Assembly (NCBI GenBank): GCA_002403305.1
Contig: DHHM01000005.1
Location: 1 to 64,000 of the forward strand
DNA length: 64,000 bases
Source of the DNA: Bacteroidales bacterium UBA4772
Lineage (GTDB): Bacteria > Bacteroidota > Bacteroidia > Bacteroidales > VadinHA17
Reading direction: 5' to 3'
A program made the translations under genes and the position numbers. The notes below the pieces were generated by a model. The model was given only the letters and a program-made list of their open reading frames with translations, did not search any database and was not told where the DNA came from. This document shows positions 9,238 to 17,198 of this stretch, in pieces (within the stretch, counting starts at the first letter, position 1; each line of letters starts with the position of its first letter).

Positions 9238-11170
9238 CAGTACGGAACGGTGCTGCTGGCAGACCCTCTCTGTTATACAGATTGGCTCCAACAGGATTAT
9301 CAGCCCAGGCGTACCTGACGGCCACCGGTCTTTTGATCTTCCGGTTTTTGACAATCACCCTGTCGCCCCTGATCCTGGCCTTAGCCCAGACGAACTGCAT
9401 ATCCTCACCTGCGATGGCGAAGTGGCCGGGTCGTCTGCTGCCCCTGGCAACCAGTCCTGATCCTGTGTTGTCAAAGGAGATCAATATCTTCCGTCCCCTG
9501 ACTGTCATTGACCTGTATGTAGGTCCGGAAAAGACAGTCTCGTCGTCTCCGTAGGCTACCTTCCCTGCAGCCAGTGCCAGGCGTTTCCCTACATCCCTCT
9601 TATTCAGAGGATGGATGTCATTCCATTCGCCGATGTCATATGTCACCGCCATTCCGGTAGCAGGCAGCTTCAGCGCTTCCGTCTGTGCTTCCCTGAACAT
9701 CGCCCATCCGCTCTCTGATGGAGTCTCTTTTGCTTCCATGAAGTTCGGCAGCTGCACCACGAGGAACGGGACATCACCCTGACCGAGGTTTTTCCTCCAG
9801 TCTCTTATCAAAGCAGGAAGGAGCTTGCGGTATTCATCCGGCCTTCCGGCATTTGACTCCCCCTGGTACCATAAGATGCCCTTGATGCCGTAGTTCAGCA
9901 GGGGCGCCAGCATCGCGTTAAAGAGTCCCCCGGGTGTGTATCCGAAAAATGTCTGTCCCCTTAGTGGAGGCATAACTGCACCCACTTTATATTTCCACTC
10001 GCCCTCAAGGCTGATCCGGAAGTCACCTGCAGACAGATCATAATGTTTTTCCGGTACGAATCCTCCGTCCCCGATATTACTTATCACTCTTACGGTCAAA
10101 ATGTTACTGCCTTCCTTTAACAGGCCGGCCGGGATTGTATACCGTCGCGGAGGGTACTGGTAAGATACTGTGCCAATGAATGTTCCGTTCAAAAACGATG
10201 AGTCCGCATCAACGATCCTCCCGAGGTTGATGCTGCCGGGTTGTCCTGCCGCCGATGCCGGTACAGTTATCTCTTTCCTGAACCATACAGCGCCATTGAG
10301 GCCCTTGAGCTCCGTGGCCGACCAGTGTCCGGGAACTGTCGTTGTCTTCCAGTCGTCCGTTGACATAGCCGGGTCATGCCATTTCACCCCGGGGGTCAGA
10401 TAGGCTTCATCAGCCTTCATAAGCTGACCGTACCAATCCTGTGTGCGTTTATGGTCAGCGGCGGCTATGGCAGCCATGAGCGAGTCCGACTTGTATTTCT
10501 GAAGCTCATTGTAGTGCACGGGGAACTCCTTGAGGCTCTCCTCGCTTATCCATGCCTCGGCCGGTGATCCGCCGAAGGCTGAGGTGAGAAGTCCGACAGG
10601 CACTCCATAGGTGTCGTAAAGATGTACCGCAAAGAACCAGGCGGTAGCGGAGAAGTCGAGCACGGTTTCCGGATTTGCTGCGACCCATCTTCCTGCCGAA
10701 AGATCCTTGTGTGGCTCTTTAAATGAAAAGACCTTGGGTACAATGAATGACCTGATGAATTTATTCTCCGCGGCTGCAATCTCTGCCTCATATAGTGGCC
10801 GTACTCTCCTGACCGGCAATTCCATGTTCGACTGACCTGAGCAGAGCCACACATCGCCTATCATGATATCGCTGACAGTGAGCCTGTTGCTGGCCTCTAT
10901 TGTCATTGTATGGGGCCCTCCGGCCTTCATGGGGGGAAGCATGACCATCCACTCGCCGCCGTCATCGGCACTGGCAGTCAGTTCTGTCCCGGCAAAAGTG
11001 ACGGTGAGGTTTTCACCCGGGGAGGCCCAGCCCCATATTTTCAGTTCCGTATCCCGCTGCAGCACCATGCCGTTGCTTATCAGTCTGGGAAGTCTTACCT
11101 GTCCATGCAAAGGAATCGCGATAAACAGTGCAAGGAGAATTGTCTGGAGGTGGAGGATTTGTGTTTTCAT
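9212..11170 (-). CDS. SGNH-type acetyl esterase (sialate O-acetylesterase family, CE20-like)
   Basis: A 652-residue secreted esterase, probably removing acetyl groups from xylan or xylo-oligosaccharides. Signal peptide 1-23 (LFIAIPLHGQ). Residues 25-100 form a beta domain. The catalytic SGNH block is CSGQSNM with nucleophile S114; WYQGESN is the conserved central block and DIGEWNDIHPLNKRD carries the catalytic D-x-x-H. A jelly-roll insertion (about residues 255-400) of the sugar-binding type lies between the halves, as in two-domain xylan acetylesterases of Bacteroidota. It is the last gene of the minus-strand xylanase operon, 18 bp after GH115. The C-terminus runs into a period-7 repeat. The family name suggests sialic acid, but nothing nearby does. 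Confidence 0.85.
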   Translation of the reverse strand: MKTQILHLQTILLALFIAIPLHGQVRLPRLISNGMVLQRDTELKIWGWASPGENLTVTFAGTELTASADDGGEWMVMLPPMKAGGPHTMTIEASNRLTVSDIMIGDVWLCSGQSNMELPVRRVRPLYEAEIAAAENKFIRSFIVPKVFSFKEPHKDLSAGRWVAANPETVLDFSATAWFFAVHLYDTYGVPVGLLTSAFGGSPAEAWISEESLKEFPVHYNELQKYKSDSLMAAIAAADHKRTQDWYGQLMKADEAYLTPGVKWHDPAMSTDDWKTTTVPGHWSATELKGLNGAVWFRKEITVPASAAGQPGSINLGRIVDADSSFLNGTFIGTVSYQYPPRRYTIPAGLLKEGSNILTVRVISNIGDGGFVPEKHYDLSAGDFRISLEGEWKYKVGAVMPPLRGQTFFGYTPGGLFNAMLAPLLNYGIKGILWYQGESNAGRPDEYRKLLPALIRDWRKNLGQGDVPFLVVQLPNFMEAKETPSESGWAMFREAQTEALKLPATGMAVTYDIGEWNDIHPLNKRDVGKRLALAAGKVAYGDDETVFSGPTYRSMTVRGRKILISFDNTGSGLVARGSRRPGHFAIAGEDMQFVWAKARIRGDRVIVKNRKIKRPVAVRYAWADNPVGANLYNREGLPAAPFRTDQAVGSRH

Positions 11171-11188
11171 AATGTTTGTCTTAAGGTC

Positions 11189-14100
11189 TCAAGGTCTGAT
11201 GTCTGAAGGTCCATTCTCTGAATGCAGTTCGCAGCCTTCTGTCCCCTTTAATGACTGCCGACTGATGACTGATGGCTGCCCGGAGTGGCTTTCCGGCGGT
11301 CCGAGGTATGACGGCCTGAGGCCACCGGTGTTTAATACTATCTTTTCAAGGACAATCCCGGGGTCTATCATCCAAATCTTCAAGGTGTGATAACCGGGTT
11401 CCCTGACCGAAATTGTCCCTTTGACAAAGCGAGTAGCGTCCATTACAGTCTTTTCCCACTCACGGTTACCGTTCTCGGCGTTGAACTCCTTCGGCACCAC
11501 TGTGAGAAGTTGCGGTTCACCGTCATCAACCGATATGCCTATCTGAAAATCCCTGTCAGGCAGGAAGTTAAGTGACGGAGCCATATGCAGGGTGGTTTCA
11601 AAATCACCGGCTGAAAAGAGGTACATCCGATATTCAAGCCACGGGGCATTTTCACCCGATTGGGCTGGCGGAGCGTCAGTCACCGCTGTTGCGCGCATGC
11701 CGGAATGGGTGCGGCCGTAGTCTTCAATCCACTCCCAGTACCTCTCTTCAGTGTCATGCCGGGAGGTGTAGCTGGCTGCTTCCATTGATACATAACCGTC
11801 GCCTTCCACGAACCCTACCAGGGCTGCAGGATCGGGCAGGGCAGGGCAGAAGGCCGGGACCACAATTTTTATCTCTCCGCCGGCAGCGCTGACGGTTACC
11901 GTTCCCTCATGCAGCCCGCTGGTGAGCCCGGATCCTTCGACAGCGGATGATGCAGCCTTTAGCATGCCGGTCAGCATGGGCCAGTCGACGGTTACCGTCA
12001 CCCTCTGCTGGTCAGTCACTCTGCCGGAGGTGTGGCTCAGGGTGATCCAGGGGTTGTCAGCTGTGACTGCATAATCAAATGGTTCGCTGCCCCTGTTGAA
12101 GATTTCAAAGTACCTGGTCAGTTGGTTGAAGAGATCGAATTGTGGCAGGAGGGGAGCCTCATCCGCCCGCGGGGATGTCTGTGCCGTGCCGCCAGTTGCC
12201 ATGCCTCCAGGGGATGTCTGTGTCGTGCCGACAGTTGCCATCGCTTCAGGGGATGTCTGTACAATCCCGCCAGTTTTCACAGCTACAGTAGATGACTCCG
12301 TTGTACTTTCGGTCGCTGTCAGGGCCCATGCTGCCCGCGATCCCTCCACTGCCACCGCCGGGGAGGCATTACCCGGGACGGCAGGTCTTTCCAGTTTTAT
12401 GTGCCTCAGGCTGTTTGCCGGAGGATCGTTCCATGCCACGTAGCCCAGGTGGGCCTGGTCCATGAAATGTTTCCACCTTCCGTTGGCATAGACGCGGTTG
12501 TAGTAACCCATAAGTGCCGTGTCAGCCCTGAAGAGCTCTTCAGTGCGGTCAGCCATCTCCGCAGCGTTCGCTCTGCCCTGAGCCGCATAGAGAGCGTTCT
12601 TGCCGGCGGTGACATAGAGCTCATTTACCAGGGCGCATGCCTTCACCGGGAAGAGGACCAGGTGGAAGTATGCATCGTACATCTCCTCCGGCATCTGCTT
12701 ACCGACAGCCTCCGCCCTGGCAACCAGGCTGTTGTATTCCTCCACAATCCTCTCTGCCTCGTTGTAGTTCACCAGGCTGTAGGTGTCAGGCCGCAGCAGT
12801 TCCGGCTTGCGGCGCCCGTTGTACCTGGTGTACTGAGCGATGATGTCGGCGATCTCCGGGGCATAGTCAGGACCGAAGACCGAGGCGGCCCATTGCGATG
12901 TCCATTCCGACATTGCATCGCTGCTGAATGCCTCTGTATCCCATGCGAGTGAGAGAAAATACTCAATTTGTACCTCATAACCCCTGAAGTGCCCGACATT
13001 TACTATCCAGATCCTGTCGGCGCCGTACTGTTTGGCCAGCGACATCTGGTCCCAGATTTTCGGGATCGGACTCGTGTTGATCCACTGGTAGCTGCGCGGC
13101 CCGCCGTGATAGTCGAAATGGTAATAGACCCCTGCGCCGCCGCTTCGCTTCCGTTCATCAGCTGTGGGAAGGCGTCTGACGTTGCCCCAGTTGTCTTCAG
13201 CCCACAGCAGTGTCACATCGTCCGGTACCCTCATTCCGGCGTGGTAGTAATCCTGTACCTCCTTGTACAGGCACCACATCTGCGGAACCCTGGTCACGTC
13301 AGGATTCAGTTCTTCAGCAATCAGACGGCGCTGAATGTCAACTATCTTTTCAAGTTTGGCGATGTTTCCTGCAGGTCCGCCCGGTCCCATCTCCGTGTCA
13401 TCGGCACCCCTCAGCCCAATGGTAAGTATGCTCTCATAGTCCTTGTTCCTCCTGATGCCGTCACGCCAAAATTTCACCAATGTGTCGGCGTGATCAGTCC
13501 AGCTCCAACTGCCAAGAGTGCTCTTATACCTCCGGTCCCACTCCTTCTGTGCCCTGATCATAGGCTCCTGGTGGCTGGTGCCCATGACAATGCCGTAGTC
13601 GTCAGCCAGCTTTGCGTTGCGCAGATCATCCTCATTGAAGGCGTTGTTCCACATTGCAGGCCATAGGTAGTTGGCCTTCAGCCTGAGCAGCAGCTCGAAG
13701 ATTCTCGAGTAAAACTCACTGCCGTAATTGGCCACGCCGGGGGGTATGGGAGGATCGTCAGAGGGTGTGACATCACCGTACCTGAAGGAGACCCATCTTG
13801 TCAGGGCAGGGTACTCATCATTGAGGAAGATGCCCCGGTATTTTACAGAAGGTTCTCCCGCGACATAGCGACCGGGATTCACATAGAGCTCTTCGCTCTT
13901 GCGGACAGGCACGTCAGCCCAAAAGTGCCAGGGTGAGACGCCGATCTGCCTGGAGATCTCATAGATGCCGTAGATCGTACCCCGCTTGTCGCTGCCGGCG
14001 ATAACCAGGGCTCTCTTCACACCCGGGAATGGCCTCTCTACCGTTTCTATGAGATATGACTCCCATTTGCCTTCGATTGCAGTTACATCAATCCCTCTTT

Positions 14101-14431
14101 TTCTGACAAGCTGGTCAATCAGATGGCTCCTGCCGATTGTCCCGGCTATTATGATCATCTCAGACCGCGGAGCCTTTTTGCCTTTCACCAGTTCCGGTGT
14201 GTTGCCCGTCACACGGAACAGATCGTCCTGCAGGTCAGTGAAGGCCCGAATTACCCCGGGCCAGTCGCCCTGGCTCACGCACAGCGGCGCACACCATCCC
14301 GGGCGGGCAAAGGTCAGGGAGCCCTTACTCCTTGACCTGGAGATGAGCGCCGGCGAGTCGGTATCCTGACCTGTCGCCGGCAAACTATAAATAGTAATGA
14401 TCAGAAGTATTGTTGTAATTATCTTATGCAT
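11189..14431 (-). CDS. GH115 alpha-glucuronidase
   Basis: A 1080-residue secreted enzyme that removes (4-O-methyl-)glucuronic acid from xylan, including internal side chains. Signal peptide about 1-21. The GH115 core is clear: KYRGIFLNDEYPALTRW (about 187-203), NYLWPAMWNNAFNEDD, VMGTSHQEPMIRAQKEW and YYHFDYHGGPRSYQWINTSP. The C-terminal beta domains follow residue 765. Two oddities: a low-complexity linker at about 710-764 holds three 13-residue units (QTSPxxMAT) encoded by a 39-bp repeat, and the last 32 residues after the family-typical ending YLGPPES are encoded by period-7 repeat DNA. It is in the operon GH10-GH3-CE15-GH30-GH115-CE20. With GH67 deleted (23385-24251), this is the only intact alpha-glucuronidase here. 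Confidence 0.92.
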   Translation of the reverse strand: MHKIITTILLIITIYSLPATGQDTDSPALISRSRSKGSLTFARPGWCAPLCVSQGDWPGVIRAFTDLQDDLFRVTGNTPELVKGKKAPRSEMIIIAGTIGRSHLIDQLVRKRGIDVTAIEGKWESYLIETVERPFPGVKRALVIAGSDKRGTIYGIYEISRQIGVSPWHFWADVPVRKSEELYVNPGRYVAGEPSVKYRGIFLNDEYPALTRWVSFRYGDVTPSDDPPIPPGVANYGSEFYSRIFELLLRLKANYLWPAMWNNAFNEDDLRNAKLADDYGIVMGTSHQEPMIRAQKEWDRRYKSTLGSWSWTDHADTLVKFWRDGIRRNKDYESILTIGLRGADDTEMGPGGPAGNIAKLEKIVDIQRRLIAEELNPDVTRVPQMWCLYKEVQDYYHAGMRVPDDVTLLWAEDNWGNVRRLPTADERKRSGGAGVYYHFDYHGGPRSYQWINTSPIPKIWDQMSLAKQYGADRIWIVNVGHFRGYEVQIEYFLSLAWDTEAFSSDAMSEWTSQWAASVFGPDYAPEIADIIAQYTRYNGRRKPELLRPDTYSLVNYNEAERIVEEYNSLVARAEAVGKQMPEEMYDAYFHLVLFPVKACALVNELYVTAGKNALYAAQGRANAAEMADRTEELFRADTALMGYYNRVYANGRWKHFMDQAHLGYVAWNDPPANSLRHIKLERPAVPGNASPAVAVEGSRAAWALTATESTTESSTVAVKTGGIVQTSPEAMATVGTTQTSPGGMATGGTAQTSPRADEAPLLPQFDLFNQLTRYFEIFNRGSEPFDYAVTADNPWITLSHTSGRVTDQQRVTVTVDWPMLTGMLKAASSAVEGSGLTSGLHEGTVTVSAAGGEIKIVVPAFCPALPDPAALVGFVEGDGYVSMEAASYTSRHDTEERYWEWIEDYGRTHSGMRATAVTDAPPAQSGENAPWLEYRMYLFSAGDFETTLHMAPSLNFLPDRDFQIGISVDDGEPQLLTVVPKEFNAENGNREWEKTVMDATRFVKGTISVREPGYHTLKIWMIDPGIVLEKIVLNTGGLRPSYLGPPESHSGQPSVISRQSLKGTEGCELHSENGPSDIRP
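11192..11287. repeat. Short tandem repeats inside the 3' end of the GH115 gene
   Basis: On the minus strand the tail includes GGCAGCC-ATCAGTC-ATCAGTC-GGCAGTC, a period-7 array of the GACTGCC kind seen at 41964-42036. On the plus strand, 11185-11211 holds CTCAAGGTCTGA, which also occurs at the pyrF stop (44069-44080). The segment encodes 32 C-terminal residues with no resemblance to GH115 proteins. Confidence 0.7.
12171..12287. repeat. 39-bp tandem repeat in the GH115 linker
   Basis: Units begin at 12171, 12210 and 12249, each starting GGGGATGTCTGT, with a third partly diverged unit. Read on the minus strand they encode 13-residue units of the form QTSPxxMATxGT, in frame, within a linker between the catalytic part and the C-terminal beta domains. 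Confidence 0.85.
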
Positions 14432-14454
14432 TCCTGGTCGATTGATTAAGGATT

Positions 14455-15837
14455 TTAAATTTCAAGAACAACGGTTGTTACGGATTTCGGTTTCAGAATA
14501 ATGTATTGATCGGCACCAACAGGTGCGGTCTCCCTGTAATTTGAGACTGCATCTGTCTGAACGGCACGGATAGATTTGATGCTCTTGCCGGTAACCTCCA
14601 AATCGTAATTGGCTGCCTCAACTGTCGGATTTACCGCAACAACGGTGATCTTTTTGCCTGAAGGATCGATGAATGCTGACATCGGGATCAAAGGGGACAG
14701 AACATTGATCCGGACATACCCCTTGTCAATCTCCCTGGAAAAGTGCTTCATAACATAATAGAACGGAGTAAGGGAGTAGCTGCCTGAGCTGGTCAGCTTG
14801 ATCATGGAATCTGAATTGGTGTCGCTCCAGGCCATCAGCCAGTAGAGGTAACCCGAGGCGTTGGCTTCATTGAGATTCTGGATGATGAACCAGGCGGTAT
14901 TGAGCCATGTAAAGTTTGAATACTCGGTCATGATGCATGGCTTGTTGCCATAACTGTCGCGGATCATGTTGAGATCTGCCTTTGTCTGTGCAATGAGCGT
15001 TGAAACCGAATAATTGTAGGTGTGATAGGCATAGGCAGCCAGGTGCTGTTTGTTTTTGACCGGGGTTGAAAAGAGGCCGAAGGTGTTGCCACCCAGTTTG
15101 CTGCTGTGACCTATGTTCTCAGCCTCGGGCCCGAGCATCTTCGGCGGATTTGCCCGCGTACTGATCTTATTCCAGACTGCGTCGAAGGCATTTACAAATC
15201 CCGGAAAATCAACTGTCTCCGTGGGGCGCCACTCACAGGTCTCCCAGTCAGGAGTGACCCAACCGGGTTCATTTTGGATGCTTATGTAATCAGGCTGGAA
15301 GGGAAGGTGATCAAGCACGTCGTTCCAGTATTCCGCAAAAGCCTCGTACATGAAAGCTCCCTCCTCCTTCTTCAGGGTCCCTTCCCGCAGGTTGTCGTTG
15401 CTTTTCAATGCCGAAGGAGGGGTCCATGAACTTACCATAAACTGTATGTCCGGGTTATACTGCCTTGCAATGGCACTGAGGTCACTGGTGATCGTGTAGA
15501 GGTTCTTGATTGAGGGGTTCTCCATGACATCGGTAGTCTTGACGGCAGGATAGCCATTGGGATAATAGTTATTCTTGAACCTGATGATGTCGGTCCCAAG
15601 ATCTTCGAAAAGAAGCTGACATATCTGGTTTTTCTGCGGGCTTGTTATGATCCTGTCAGCATACCATGTAAGTGACCCTCCGAAGCCGATCATCTCCTGG
15701 TAGGTCACTGAAGGATCAATAACTGCATTGATGATTACAGGTTCAATGACCGGATCATCCGGCCCTTCAGGATCACCGCATGACTGGCACATTAAAGACA
15801 GTAGAATCAGCAATGAAATTATTGAAGATAGTCTCAT
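14455..15837 (-). CDS. GH30 endo-xylanase / glucuronoxylanase-like lipoprotein
   Basis: A 460-residue GH30 enzyme. The N-terminus is a probable lipoprotein signal (cysteine at 17 or 20; C20-G-D-P is the better match). A (beta/alpha)8 barrel begins at YQEMIGFGGSLTWYADRI (46-63). The acid/base is E190 in SIQNEPG and the nucleophile E305 in IMTEYSNF. After the barrel (about 395) comes the beta side domain characteristic of GH30 (SAFIDPSGKKITVVAVNP). In context it should cut the xylan backbone, perhaps next to methyl-glucuronate as GH30_8 enzymes do. I cannot assign the subfamily or the GlcA-binding arginine by eye. Gaps are 23 bp to GH115 and 14 bp to CE15. Confidence 0.85.
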   Translation of the reverse strand: MRLSSIISLLILLSLMCQSCGDPEGPDDPVIEPVIINAVIDPSVTYQEMIGFGGSLTWYADRIITSPQKNQICQLLFEDLGTDIIRFKNNYYPNGYPAVKTTDVMENPSIKNLYTITSDLSAIARQYNPDIQFMVSSWTPPSALKSNDNLREGTLKKEEGAFMYEAFAEYWNDVLDHLPFQPDYISIQNEPGWVTPDWETCEWRPTETVDFPGFVNAFDAVWNKISTRANPPKMLGPEAENIGHSSKLGGNTFGLFSTPVKNKQHLAAYAYHTYNYSVSTLIAQTKADLNMIRDSYGNKPCIMTEYSNFTWLNTAWFIIQNLNEANASGYLYWLMAWSDTNSDSMIKLTSSGSYSLTPFYYVMKHFSREIDKGYVRINVLSPLIPMSAFIDPSGKKITVVAVNPTVEAANYDLEVTGKSIKSIRAVQTDAVSNYRETAPVGADQYIILKPKSVTTVVLEI

Positions 15838-15851
15838 AGTTTTCAGGTTCG

Positions 15852-17198
15852 TTATTTGTCAAAATATCCTGCAGCATATTCCAGGAATACCGGCCAGTTA
15901 GGTCCGGACGTATGCCCTCCGGTGTGCTGGCGGAAAGCGACTTCTCCCCCGGTGAGTCCCTCGCCGAGAGCAGGATACTCATCAGTCTCAAGTCCTTCTG
16001 CCCCCAGCAGCCGGTACACCGGTCCGGCTGCAACAGCTGCCATGAACATGCCACGTGCATCAACCCATGCGTCGCCTTTGTCTCCGCTGCTTATGAATAC
16101 CGGTCGGGGGGCACAGAGGGCAATCAGCTCATGCGAGTCGACCGGCAGGTCATCCCAGGTAAGCGGCCCAGCATATTTAAGGAAATTTCCTGCCATCCAG
16201 TGGTATTCGCCGTCAGCTGCCAGGTTCTCTACTATCTCCCCGGCATTGCGCCTGTAAAGCTTCGCACCGCCGGCGCCGGAGGAGCTGATCAACCCGATGG
16301 CAAAACGGGTGTCAAAGGCCATTGCCACCAGTGCGGCCTTGCCGAAGCGCGAGAGACCTTCTATGCCCACCCGTGACGCATCTGTCAGTGGATCAGTCTC
16401 AAAATAATCAAGGGCACGGCTTGCTCCCCAGGCCCACGCGCGAAGCGCTCCCCAGTCATCAGGCTTACGTGGTCCGCCCCTGTTCATAAGCCCTATGATT
16501 CCCTGCCTGAGCCCGGCGCCGTGGTCAGCCTGAACGCTGTATGGAAGCATGACCGCAAAGGCCCAGCCTCTCTCAAGCACCTGTTCCTGCCACGAGGGCT
16601 GACCGCCGGCTGGCGGTTGTTGTCTCATGCCGGCAGGCCATACAAATCCCAGTTCCATGATTACCGGCACAGGCCTGACAGCATTTGCCGGGACAGTAAG
16701 GGTCAGCTGCATGTCTACGGTAACTCCTGGTACTGAGGAGTCGCGCACACGCCCCTCGAGAGTCCTGGTCATCACCGGGAACGAACCGGTTGTATCATGT
16801 GTTTCTGAGACAACCACCCAATCTACCGGGGGGATGCCTTCAGGCACACGCCCATAAACCTCTCTTTCAAATTCCTCAACTATTTCGCTGCGCCTCTTCT
16901 TCCACCATGCCTTCGCACTCTTCACCCTCTTTCCGTTGCGGAACCTCAGCGGATCCGGCAACAGAGGGTACGGATTGGCTTTGGCCTCATCATAATTGGC
17001 TGCATTCGGGGCGTCGGAATTCATGCCGTCAACGCCCGGCCTGAGCGACGAAATACCCAGCAAGGTCATCATATGCTGATGATCAGCAGTTGTCACCTTC
17101 CTTATGCTGTCCCACTGCTGTCCTGACGGCTGTGCAATTGCAGCAAAAAGAGAGACAAACAGCAAGGGAATAGTCAAAAATGTCTTTGTTCCTGTCAT
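15852..17198 (-). CDS. CE15 glucuronoyl esterase
   Basis: A 448-residue secreted alpha/beta-hydrolase of family CE15, which cleaves the ester between glucuronic acid on xylan and lignin alcohols. Signal peptide 1-22 (LFAAIAQ). The nucleophile is S283 in GIEGLSRFGKAAL, the CE15 version of the nucleophile elbow. The catalytic histidine is near 434 in RQHTGGHTSGPNWP. The motifs WWKKRRSEIVEEFEREVYGR (98-117) and ELIALCAPRPVFISSGD are typical. Its start overlaps the GH3 stop by 4 bp (ATGA), so it is probably translationally coupled. Presence of this enzyme implies that the organism meets lignified plant cell wall. Confidence 0.88.
   Translation of the reverse strand: MTGTKTFLTIPLLFVSLFAAIAQPSGQQWDSIRKVTTADHQHMMTLLGISSLRPGVDGMNSDAPNAANYDEAKANPYPLLPDPLRFRNGKRVKSAKAWWKKRRSEIVEEFEREVYGRVPEGIPPVDWVVVSETHDTTGSFPVMTRTLEGRVRDSSVPGVTVDMQLTLTVPANAVRPVPVIMELGFVWPAGMRQQPPAGGQPSWQEQVLERGWAFAVMLPYSVQADHGAGLRQGIIGLMNRGGPRKPDDWGALRAWAWGASRALDYFETDPLTDASRVGIEGLSRFGKAALVAMAFDTRFAIGLISSSGAGGAKLYRRNAGEIVENLAADGEYHWMAGNFLKYAGPLTWDDLPVDSHELIALCAPRPVFISSGDKGDAWVDARGMFMAAVAAGPVYRLLGAEGLETDEYPALGEGLTGGEVAFRQHTGGHTSGPNWPVFLEYAAGYFDK

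Noticed and set aside
12401..12952. 183-codon plus-strand frame
   Set aside because: Antisense to GH115; no domain seen.
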